DNA of 5,552 nt from Cellvibrionales bacterium UBA2034 (GTDB lineage: Bacteria; Pseudomonadota; Gammaproteobacteria; Pseudomonadales; UBA7239). This document shows, piece after piece, positions 1-5,552 of this stretch. Where the stretch lies: the NCBI GenBank assembly GCA_002333095.1, contig DDBK01000128.1:3893-9444 (forward strand). Reading direction: 5' to 3'. Position 1 is the stretch's first letter, and the number at the start of each line of letters is the position of its first letter. Under the pieces are notes generated by a model. The model was given only the letters and a program-made list of their open reading frames with translations, had not been told where the DNA came from and did no database searches. A program made the position numbers and the translations under genes.

Positions 1-970
1 CACAGGGGTCATGACGGCCTTTTGTCACGACCTCAACCGGATTGCCTTGCATGTCAACGCTGCGGCCAGGCAGGTGCAAACTGGATGTCGGTTTCAGTGC
101 AATATTGACAACGATATCCTGCCCGCTCGATATACCACCCAGAATGCCACCGGCATTATTGGAGAGAAAACCTTGCGGGGTGATTTCATCGCGGTGCTCA
201 CTGCCGCGCTGCGCCACTGACGCAAAACCTGCGCCGATATCGACGCCTTTCACAGCATTGATACTCATCATGCCATGCGCGATATCCGCATCGAGGCGAT
301 CAAAAACCGGCTCACCCCAACCAGGCGGCAACCCTTCGGCTATCACGGTAATTTTGGCGCCAACAGAATCCCCATCCTTGATCAGCTGCTGCATGTAGGC
401 TTCCAGCTCCGGCACTTTATCCGGATCAGGGCTGAAAAAAGCATTTTGCTCAACCGCTGCCCACTGCTTGAAATTCACCACCAATGGACCGAGCTGGCTC
501 AGGTAGCCACGCACAGTTACACCGAATTTTTCGGATAAATATTTCTTGGCAATCGCACCAGCTGCAACACGCATGGCTGTTTCACGCGCTGACGAACGGC
601 CACCACCCCGGTAATCACGGAAGCCGTATTTCTGGCTGTAAGTGTAATCGGCATGCGCCGGCCGGAAGGTGTCCTTGATGTTGCCGTAATCTTTCGAGCG
701 CTGGTCAGTATTTTCGATCAACAGGCCAATCGGCGTACCAGTAGTTTTTCCTTCGAACACACCAGACAGGATGCGTACGGCATCATCCTCCTTACGCTGG
801 GTGGTGTAGCGGGACGTGCCAGGCTTGCGACGATCCAGGTCTGCCTGCAAATCGGCTTCACACAACGCCATGCCCGGTGGACAACCGTCAATGATGCAGC
901 CGAGCGCTGGCCCGTGGCTCTCACCAAAAGTCGTCACAGTAAATAACTTGCCAAACGTATTGCCAGACAT
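1..970 (-). CDS. aroC: Chorismate synthase, 3' end cut by window edge
   Basis: Catalyses the last step of the shikimate pathway in the cytoplasm: 5-enolpyruvylshikimate-3-phosphate loses phosphate to give chorismate, with reduced FMN as cofactor. I translated the reverse strand by hand from ATG at 970-968; it stays open for 323 codons to the window edge with no frameshift. Family signatures are all present: GESHGPALG at residues 16-24, [17 protein letters not shown] at 47-63, RPAHADYTY at 103-111, [18 protein letters not shown] at 122-139, and RHDPC at 319-323. The two invariant histidines of the family correspond to H19 and H106. The E. coli enzyme is about 361 residues, so roughly 40 C-terminal residues lie beyond the edge. 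The start is supported by a purine-rich AGGGGAG Shine-Dalgarno sequence a few bases upstream (around 976-982) and by the N-terminal [10 protein letters not shown] typical of the family. The identification is very secure. Confidence 0.97.
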   Translation of the reverse strand, partial: MSGNTFGKLFTVTTFGESHGPALGCIIDGCPPGMALCEADLQADLDRRKPGTSRYTTQRKEDDAVRILSGVFEGKTTGTPIGLLIENTDQRSKDYGNIKDTFRPAHADYTYSQKYGFRDYRGGGRSSARETAMRVAAGAIAKKYLSEKFGVTVRGYLSQLGPLVVNFKQWAAVEQNAFFSPDPDKVPELEAYMQQLIKDGDSVGAKITVIAEGLPPGWGEPVFDRLDADIAHGMMSINAVKGVDIGAGFASVAQRGSEHRDEITPQGFLSNNAGGILGGISSGQDIVVNIALKPTSSLHLPGRSVDMQGNPVEVVTKGRHDPC

Positions 971-978
971 ACGCGCTC

Positions 979-991
979 CCCTTTTAAAGGG
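979..991. repeat. 13-bp palindrome in the aroC leader
   Basis: CCCTTTTAAAGGG is a perfect 6+1+6 inverted repeat. It sits between the candidate -10 element and the aroC start and overlaps the ribosome-binding site. There is almost no loop, so an RNA hairpin is unlikely; a dimeric DNA-binding protein site is possible but unproven. One short palindrome of low-complexity bases may well be chance. Confidence 0.2.
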
Positions 992-992
992 C

Positions 993-998
993 ATTATA
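993..998 (-). promoter_or_regulatory. Candidate -10 element for aroC
   Basis: The reverse strand reads a perfect TATAAT here, within the 59-bp gap between the upstream gene's stop codon and aroC. It would place a transcript start near 986, giving a short leader that still contains the AGGGGAG ribosome-binding site. No good -35 hexamer is visible: the best is TTTCCC with a 15-bp spacer, 3 of 6 matches, and no TGn extension is present. It may be a weak or activator-dependent promoter, or chance. It suggests aroC need not depend on read-through from the secreted-protein gene. Confidence 0.4.
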
Positions 999-1029
999 CG
1001 GGATCAGACTGGCGGGAAAGATGGTTTTG

Positions 1030-2703
1030 TTACTGGTGAAAAACATCCACCGGCCAACACAACAGCGCGCTCGCGGCCGCATTCTGGCCCGCCTTGACCG
1101 CACAGGTCTGGTTACCGGCTGCTACCACATTGACAGGATGTTCAACCCCGCTCGTCAAATCCGGGGGAACCGTTGTCTGGCCCACACTGTTACTGCCCCA
1201 GCAGGTAACGCGCAGGCTGGACGGCATGGCGTAATTGCCCGTCACTGCACAGGTGTGATGGGTGCCTGCTGCAATTCTCTGCGCAACGTTCACGCCATCG
1301 ACATAACCATCTGCATTGTTATCCCCCAGCTGGCCTTCACTGTTGTCGCCCCAACAACTCACCGTGCGGTTTACGTTGATAGCACAGGTATGATCCGCGC
1401 CAGCGGCAATTTTCAAGGGCGTATCTACCACGGCAGGCACGGCGGTTTTATTGCCCGCAGCATCCCCCCAACATTGCACAACACCATTATTGATAGCACA
1501 CGCATGGTTCGCACCCACCGCCACATCTTTTACTGTCGATACGTTTTGCAACGCTACCGGTACATTGCTGGATACGATATCGGTTCCTGAATGGCTGGCC
1601 CAGCAATACACGCCCAGCGTCTTGCTCACGATGCACGCGTGGGATGTGTAATCGCCACTGATCCTGAATGCATCAGTGGCCAGATGATGCAACACCGATG
1701 ACTCGTCCACGTATTTGAGCATGCCATCCCAGTCATGCAGCGGTGTGTAAGCCTGTCCGGCAATCTGGACAGGCAACAGTTCATCGCCGTAAACCGGCCC
1801 GGTGTCCATACCCCACCACAAACAGTTCACACCATTCGCGCCGACATTACACACATCGCCGCTTGATGACATGATCATATCGGTCACCGACGGGAAGCAG
1901 TCGTCACAAAAACCTTCCAGCACACCGTCTGCGCTGTTCCAGAGCGTGACAGACGCAGATGCAGCCGCGATATGCTGGTCCACTGCAAAAATGTAGGAAG
2001 AACCAATAGCCACTTTGGGCGGATCAAGGCTGTTCAACGGATCGTTGCCCAATGCCGCCTCATAAGCGTCGGACAAGCCGTCATTGTCGTCATCAAAATC
2101 GCAGGCATCACCCTGTGTATCGCCATCGGTATCCAGTTGATCGGTATTGGCATTCAGTGAGCAATTGTCACTCGAGTCAGATAGACCATCATTGTCATCA
2201 TCATCGTCACAAACGTCTCCCTGCGCATCCTGATCCGTGTTGAGCTGGTTGGTATTAGGATATGACGGGCAGTTATCCACTGCACTACCCCTCTTATCGT
2301 TATCACTGTCTGTGCCTGTATAGCTGATTGATATTTCACCGGCGGTTACTTCAAAACACTCCCGTGTAGTTACACCGGTAAACGGATTTCTAGAACTGCC
2401 ACACAAGCCCTGCGTAGGCTCTTCCCATACGCCATACCGGAAATAAATGGTGTCATAAAAAGGCACGCCGGAAGAAGTCCGGGTCTGGCTAGGAAAACCA
2501 CTCCAGCAGCTGCCGTATAAGGAGGAATTACTACAGGTTATTTTGTTAGTCGCCGAGGTGCAGGTCAGCGTAATGCTGCCACCACACATTGTGCCTGATT
2601 TCGATATAGCAAAAGACAAAGGGGAAAACAGCAGACAAACAAGCACCAGCACCCACTGCTTAGGTGAAAATCCAGTTCCTCGGCCTTGCATGAGTAATCT
2701 CAT
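1030..2703 (-). CDS. Secreted protein with TSP3 calcium-binding repeats and RCC1-like propeller
   Basis: Function unknown; no gene name is justified. Counting from ATG at 2703 (557 residues), residues 1-32 look like a Sec signal peptide: basic start (R2, R8, K15), hydrophobic core WVLVLVCLLF, and SFA before a likely cut at 32/33. Residues 33-128 form a cysteine-containing N-terminal region (C40, C48, C57, C66, C101, C116) that I do not recognise. Residues 131-216 are an Asp-rich TSP3 array, a calcium-binding fold. Residues 231-550 contain seven RCC1-like units, most with the pattern H-x-C ... C-W-G, suggesting an extracellular beta-propeller with disulfides. No C-terminal anchor, sorting signal or transmembrane helix is seen, so it is probably periplasmic, released or surface-bound; adhesion or polymer binding are guesses. 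The frame opens further upstream to GTG at 2748, but that codon falls at the predicted transcript start, and the signal peptide reads better from 2703 (weak GGAA site upstream). ATG at 2691 is also possible. Confidence 0.85.
   Translation of the reverse strand: MRLLMQGRGTGFSPKQWVLVLVCLLFSPLSFAISKSGTMCGGSITLTCTSATNKITCSNSSLYGSCWSGFPSQTRTSSGVPFYDTIYFRYGVWEEPTQGLCGSSRNPFTGVTTRECFEVTAGEISISYTGTDSDNDKRGSAVDNCPSYPNTNQLNTDQDAQGDVCDDDDDNDGLSDSSDNCSLNANTDQLDTDGDTQGDACDFDDDNDGLSDAYEAALGNDPLNSLDPPKVAIGSSYIFAVDQHIAAASASVTLWNSADGVLEGFCDDCFPSVTDMIMSSSGDVCNVGANGVNCLWWGMDTGPVYGDELLPVQIAGQAYTPLHDWDGMLKYVDESSVLHHLATDAFRISGDYTSHACIVSKTLGVYCWASHSGTDIVSSNVPVALQNVSTVKDVAVGANHACAINNGVVQCWGDAAGNKTAVPAVVDTPLKIAAGADHTCAINVNRTVSCWGDNSEGQLGDNNADGYVDGVNVAQRIAAGTHHTCAVTGNYAMPSSLRVTCWGSNSVGQTTVPPDLTSGVEHPVNVVAAGNQTCAVKAGQNAAASALLCWPVDVFHQ
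1054..2013 (-). repeat. Seven degenerate RCC1-like propeller units
   Basis: Residues 231-550 of the secreted protein carry seven units built on the bacterial RCC1 theme (xAAGxxHTCAV ... VxCWGxN). Six have a cysteine pair: C285/C294, C357/C367, C402/C411, C440/C450, C485/C501 and C534/C549, each second cysteine followed at once or nearly so by Trp. The first, at 231-258 (VAIGSSYIFAV ... VTLWNS), aligns well with the C485/C501 unit but has F239 and L254 at the cysteine positions. Spacing is 38-49 residues for the last five, longer for the early ones. Seven units match the seven blades of classical RCC1 propellers; the count rests on my reading by eye. Confidence 0.75.
2059..2274 (-). repeat. 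Two tandem 36-residue TSP3 units
   Basis: Within the secreted protein, residues 144-179 and 180-215 are adjacent units of exactly 36 residues (108 bp each: 2167-2274 and 2059-2166), sharing 23 identical positions. Each begins NC, carries TDxDxQGDxCD in the middle and ends in DDDNDGLSD. These are the calcium-ligating Asp/Asn pattern and paired cysteines of thrombospondin type 3 repeats. A partial further unit (DSDNDKRGSAVD, 132-143) precedes them. The array is expected to be a calcium-stabilised spacer between the N-terminal domain and the propeller. Confidence 0.88.
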
Positions 2704-2754
2704 AAATTTCCATTGTTTATTATTGTCGGGAAACTTTCCTAGCCTCACGCCTTG

Positions 2755-2783
2755 AGTCTACCCCTGCTGCAGAAGCCTGGCAA
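2755..2783 (-). promoter_or_regulatory. Candidate sigma70 promoter of the TSP3/RCC1 gene
   Basis: On the reverse strand, TTGCCA at 2783-2778 (5 of 6 to the -35 consensus) is followed after exactly 17 bp by TAGACT at 2760-2755 (4 of 6 to the -10 consensus). It lies in the 89-bp gap between the prmB stop and the ATG at 2703. Transcription would begin near 2748, giving a leader of about 45 nt. That position argues against the GTG at 2748 as the start codon. It would allow the gene to be transcribed separately from prmB. Confidence 0.45.
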
Positions 2784-2792
2784 CCGTACCCG

Positions 2793-3674
2793 CTAGGCAA
2801 AACCGCCCTTACACTGCTGCAAGTCTTGTGCAGTAAGCAGGAATACACCGTCACCCCCGCGCTGGAATTCCAGCCAGACGAATGGCACCGCTGGAAACAG
2901 CCGCTCCAACGCCTCCGCACTGTTTCCCACTTCAACGATCAGTATGCCGTTGCCTGTGAGGTGGTCAGCAGCTTCCCGCAACAAGCGGCGGGTGAAATCC
3001 AGCCCGTCAGCACCGGATGCCAACGCCAACTCCGGTTCATGGCGATACTCGTCCGGCAAAGCTGCCATATCATCTGCATCAACATAGGGGGGATTGCACA
3101 CAATCAGGTCATATCGCTTGTTGCCCACACCCGAAAACATATCCGATTCGAGCAGTTGCAAACGCCCCTGCAGCTGGTACTGCCCGACATTGACTGCTGC
3201 CACCGCCAATGCATCGGCTGAGATATCGGCGGCATCAACCTCTGCAGAAGGAAAAGCCTCCGCACAGGCAATCGCAATACAGGCACTGCCACAACAGAGA
3301 TCAAGGATGCGTGCCGGTTCATGCTGCAACCACGGGTAAAAGCCGTCATCAATCAGCTCACCCAACGGCGAGCGCGGTATCAGCACACGCTCATCCACAT
3401 AGAATGGCAAGCCACAAAACCAGGCCTGCCGAGTGATATAGGGGGTGGGTATGCGCCGGGCAATACGTTGTTCACGGGCAACCTGCAGCCGGGATAACTC
3501 ATCGTCCGTCAGCACACGCTGCAACACGGAAGGGTCCGCATCAAACGGGATATCCAGCAAGGGCAGCGTCAGGTGCAGGGCTTCGTCCCAACTGTTATCC
3601 GTACCATGCCCCAGAAACACCCCGGATTCATCCAGTTGCGCGGCAGTCGCATTCATCCAATCCTGTAAAGTCAT
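2793..3674 (-). CDS. prmB: Ribosomal protein uL3 N5-glutamine methyltransferase
   Basis: PrmB uses S-adenosylmethionine to methylate the side-chain amide of a glutamine in large-subunit protein uL3 (L3) in the cytoplasm, a modification linked to ribosome assembly. The product is 293 residues, close to the usual family length. It has an N-terminal helical substrate-recognition domain (about 1-100) and a Rossmann methyltransferase domain. Visible motifs are ILDLCCGSACIAIA (123-136, SAM-binding motif I), VDAADIS (146-152, acidic end of strand 2), and the catalytic NPPY at 194-197 within VCNPPYVDADDM. YRHEPELALASGADGL (210-225) and the C-terminal LEFQRGGDGVF (268-278) are PrmB-specific compared with PrmC. 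I start at ATG 3674 because GGGAG lies a few bases upstream and MTLQDWMN fits the family; an extension to 3770 is open but has no homology I recognise. Motif I reads GSA where GSG is usual. Transcribed divergently from folE. Confidence 0.94.
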   Translation of the reverse strand: MTLQDWMNATAAQLDESGVFLGHGTDNSWDEALHLTLPLLDIPFDADPSVLQRVLTDDELSRLQVAREQRIARRIPTPYITRQAWFCGLPFYVDERVLIPRSPLGELIDDGFYPWLQHEPARILDLCCGSACIAIACAEAFPSAEVDAADISADALAVAAVNVGQYQLQGRLQLLESDMFSGVGNKRYDLIVCNPPYVDADDMAALPDEYRHEPELALASGADGLDFTRRLLREAADHLTGNGILIVEVGNSAEALERLFPAVPFVWLEFQRGGDGVFLLTAQDLQQCKGGFA

Positions 3675-3839
3675 AAGGCTCCCGCCAACAATAAAAACCT
3701 TGCCTATTCTAGTATCTAAAAACCGTACAAAAACCCGCGAAATGCAATTACCGAAAACAGGGCTCACCAAACTTTACCTGAACCCTCCCTTCCCTTACTG
3801 TGGCCATATACCAAGAGCTCAACAACACAGGATCTGACC
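3675..3839. promoter_or_regulatory. Divergent prmB/folE intergenic region
   Basis: These 165 bp separate the two divergent starts and must hold promoters for both, unless transcripts begin elsewhere. For prmB the best -10 is TAGAAT on the reverse strand at 3711-3706 (5 of 6), without a convincing -35. For folE I find no good pair: TTTACC at 3773-3778 (4 of 6 to -35) followed by TACTGT at 3796-3801 (3 of 6) is the least bad with a 17-bp spacer. The folE ribosome-binding site is AGGA at 3829-3832, seven bases before the ATG. No riboswitch-like structure or operator repeat is evident. Confidence 0.4.
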
Positions 3840-4382
3840 ATGCAAGACGCTTTTGCAAAAATCATCACCGACATTGGCGAAGACCTAGGACGGGATGGCC
3901 TGCGCGATACGCCAGCACGTGCCGCAAAAGCATTCCAGTTCCTGACGCGCGGCTACCATCAAAGCCTGGATGAAGTGATCAACGGCGCGCTGTTTGATTC
4001 CGATTGCAACGAAATGGTGCTGGTGAAAGATATCGAGTTGTATTCAATGTGCGAGCATCATATGTTGCCGTTTATCGGCAAATGCCATGTCGCCTATATT
4101 CCAACTGGCAAAGTACTCGGCCTGTCAAAAGTGGCACGCATTATCGACATGTATGCACGCCGCTTGCAGATCCAGGAAAACCTGACGAAGCAGATTGCCA
4201 CTACAATCCGCGATGTGACTAATGCTGCCGGCGTAGGCGTCATCATTGAAGCACGCCATATGTGCATGATGATGCGCGGCGTAGAAAAACAGAATTCTGT
4301 GATGAAAACATCTGCCATGCTGGGTGCATTCCAGACCAACCCAGCCACCCGTTCGGAGTTCCTGGCACTCACTGCAAACTGA
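3840..4382 (+). CDS. folE: GTP cyclohydrolase I (FolE type IA)
   Basis: Converts GTP to 7,8-dihydroneopterin triphosphate and formate, the first step of tetrahydrofolate (and other pterin) synthesis, as a cytoplasmic homodecamer of the tunnelling fold. The protein is 180 residues, near the length of short proteobacterial FolE proteins. Zinc ligands of the family are C71 and H74 (in [10 protein letters not shown]) and C142 (in [10 protein letters not shown]). Other family blocks are [12 protein letters not shown] (21-32), [11 protein letters not shown] (78-88), [23 protein letters not shown] (94-116, given as positions with key SKxARI and RRLQxQE) and the C-terminal TRSEFL. The ATG has AGGA seven bases upstream. 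Conserved zinc ligands make this the zinc-dependent FolE, not the cysteine/metal-flexible COG1469 FolE2 family. Its stop lies 12 bp from the convergent stop of the membrane-protein gene. Confidence 0.96.
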   Translation: MQDAFAKIITDIGEDLGRDGLRDTPARAAKAFQFLTRGYHQSLDEVINGALFDSDCNEMVLVKDIELYSMCEHHMLPFIGKCHVAYIPTGKVLGLSKVARIIDMYARRLQIQENLTKQIATTIRDVTNAAGVGVIIEARHMCMMMRGVEKQNSVMKTSAMLGAFQTNPATRSEFLALTAN

Positions 4383-4394
4383 CAGATTGGTCGT

Positions 4395-5552
4395 CTAGCG
4401 GATGGCGCGTAAATCCTTCAATTGCTCACCGTTGTACTCCAACCAGTGCAGTGGTCGCTGCCCTGCCACTAGGGGATAAAACGCATCCGCGGGGCAATCC
4501 AGATCCGTTGCTGTATAACGCAACTGGTCAAAACCGATGTTGTATGAAGAAAACTGTGCCTGCGTATCCAGCAACAGCACATTATAGTGCCCGCCAAGCA
4601 GCCTATCGCGCATAGCAGTTGCAATGCTCACCGCCAACTCTGGATCACTGCCATGAATAAGGTCAACGGCAAATGCTTCATGCGCACAAAAAGACTTTCC
4701 CGCCAAAAAAGACAAATAACTATGTCTCGGAATACAGATTTCCCCATTTGCCCCTGCCAGACGCTTTACTAATGCATCTCCGCATGCCCTGTCTGCCACT
4801 GTGGGAATCTGGCGAGAGGGATCAGACCAGCCATGCAATATATTGAGTGCAAAAAAAACACTCAAAAAGATAGTTAATCCGTAACGCAAAACAGCAAACT
4901 TAAGAGCTGCCGCCTTTTCTAGCAATACATAAAATCCGCTAACAGCCATAATAAGTAGAAGCTGATGAAGCGGAATCAAAACGTTATAAAAACCACCTGA
5001 GTACCAGCGTGACAACAGGCTCATCAATAAAAACCCAGATAACAGACTTAACCACGCCAATGCATCTCGCTTGACAGACAATCGATAAAGCACAAATACT
5101 ACGCTTAACAAAAGATAGACCGGAACCCCCAACATTAAATCGCCGTGGAGGAAATTTAACGGGATCCCTTGGTTAAACCTGTGTTCGCCAGCCATCTGCA
5201 TGGTGTAGAAATAAAAGTAGCCTCCAGTCTGCCATTGCAATACACCCGCAACTGCCAGCGCCAATACCGCCAACAATAAGCCAAATTTCAGAGCCTCCGA
5301 GAACCCAGCCCAACACCAGACGGCGACCAGAAAAAACGGCAACAGGATCAGCGTAGTCTGCTTGGAAAAAATTGCCAGCAGTAACGCAAAAACAGCCATA
5401 AAAAGGAAACACCGACGACGCTGCACAGAGAAAAACACCAATGCAGTAATCGCCGCTACCAGACAACAAGCCCAAAGACTATCGACGCGCGCAAGGTCAT
5501 ACCAGCTTCCTGAAAACCGGTATAAAGCTCCCCAGCAAAAAAAAGCCAGCAA
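4395..5552 (-). CDS. Polytopic membrane protein, GT-C/family 39 glycosyltransferase-like, N-terminus outside window
   Basis: The last 385 codons (or so) of a minus-strand gene; the frame is open to the window edge, so the true start is not visible and the first codon TTG is just the edge. Roughly seven hydrophobic helices are visible, near residues 25-42, 48-62, 65-82, 88-106, 138-157, 165-180 and a long pair at 190-211 and 220-239, so seven or eight segments. They are followed by a soluble, probably extracytoplasmic domain of about 140 residues (245-385) with C257, C273, C289 and C353. The stretches YDLARVDSLW (18-27) and FSKQTTLILLPFFL (62-75) resemble polyprenyl-phosphate-sugar-dependent GT-C enzymes (family 39/ArnT-like, or DUF2029-like), which transfer sugars in the periplasm. 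The acidic catalytic loop expected near the N-terminus is outside the window, so activity cannot be judged. Part of the gene (4861-4980) is only about 38% G+C by hand count. Confidence 0.65.
   Translation of the reverse strand: MLAFFCWGALYRFSGSWYDLARVDSLWACCLVAAITALVFFSVQRRRCFLFMAVFALLLAIFSKQTTLILLPFFLVAVWCWAGFSEALKFGLLLAVLALAVAGVLQWQTGGYFYFYTMQMAGEHRFNQGIPLNFLHGDLMLGVPVYLLLSVVFVLYRLSVKRDALAWLSLLSGFLLMSLLSRWYSGGFYNVLIPLHQLLLIMAVSGFYVLLEKAAALKFAVLRYGLTIFLSVFFALNILHGWSDPSRQIPTVADRACGDALVKRLAGANGEICIPRHSYLSFLAGKSFCAHEAFAVDLIHGSDPELAVSIATAMRDRLLGGHYNVLLLDTQAQFSSYNIGFDQLRYTATDLDCPADAFYPLVAGQRPLHWLEYNGEQLKDLRAIR

Noticed and set aside
1..970. Possible pseudogene status of aroC, since it has no stop codon in the window
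   Set aside because: Manual translation shows an uninterrupted frame with every family motif up to RHDPC; the missing end is only the window boundary.
971..1029. Intrinsic terminator between the secreted-protein gene and aroC
   Set aside because: The only inverted repeat (979-991) has essentially no loop and is not followed by a T run on the reverse strand; it lies next to the aroC ribosome-binding site.
1021..1590. Open plus-strand frame of 189 codons opposite the secreted-protein gene
   Set aside because: It lies antisense to the RCC1 unit region, whose repeat pattern is clearly real. Its translation is rich in His, Arg and Cys without any recognisable domain, as expected of a shadow frame.
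2059..2274. Tandem DNA repeat considered as a CRISPR or non-coding repeat array
   Set aside because: The units are adjacent with no spacers, keep the reading frame exactly (108 bp) and encode classical TSP3 residues.
3675..3770. N-terminal extension of PrmB by 32 residues
   Set aside because: The extension has no family similarity I recognise and would overlap the likely promoter; ATG at 3674 has a good GGGAG site and the expected N-terminus.
3445..3837. Open plus-strand frame of 130 codons ending just before folE
   Set aside because: Most of it is antisense to the N-terminal part of prmB, the product shows no domain, and no ribosome-binding site supports its start.
5173..5475. Second minus-strand frame of 100 codons inside the membrane-protein gene
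   Set aside because: It overlaps the hydrophobic-helix region in another frame; the in-frame product has a coherent series of helices and glycosyltransferase-like motifs, the shadow does not.

Overview
The window looks like part of a gammaproteobacterial chromosome of moderate G+C. The protein sequences resemble Pseudomonas- or Cellvibrio-like relatives; this is inferred from family resemblance and gene order, not from any search. It holds five protein genes: three recognisable housekeeping enzymes (AroC, PrmB, FolE), one large secreted repeat protein, and the C-terminal part of a multi-pass membrane protein. No RNA genes, insertion sequences or CRISPR arrays were seen.

Layout. The left edge carries most of aroC (minus strand, start at 970, 3' end outside the window). 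Upstream of it on the same strand is a gene of about 557 codons (1030-2703) for an exported protein with calcium-binding thrombospondin type 3 (TSP3) repeats followed by a degenerate RCC1-like beta-propeller. Next, still on the minus strand, is prmB (2793-3674). A 165-bp divergent intergenic region separates prmB from folE (plus strand, 3840-4382). folE converges, with a 12-bp gap, on a minus-strand gene for a polytopic membrane protein resembling GT-C/family 39 glycosyltransferases (4395-5552, cut by the right edge). All gaps between genes are under 170 bp.

How they fit together. AroC makes chorismate, the precursor of aromatic amino acids and of the p-aminobenzoate part of folate. FolE starts the pterin branch of folate synthesis. 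PrmB methylates ribosomal protein uL3. prmB next to aroC is a known gammaproteobacterial arrangement (E. coli), and prmB, aroC and folE lie close together in Pseudomonas. The secreted TSP3/RCC1 gene sits between prmB and aroC and has its own plausible sigma70 promoter, so it looks like a lineage-specific insertion into a conserved housekeeping neighbourhood. It is the most unusual item in the window. I can count seven propeller-type units in it; six carry a paired-cysteine pattern and the first has lost both cysteines together.
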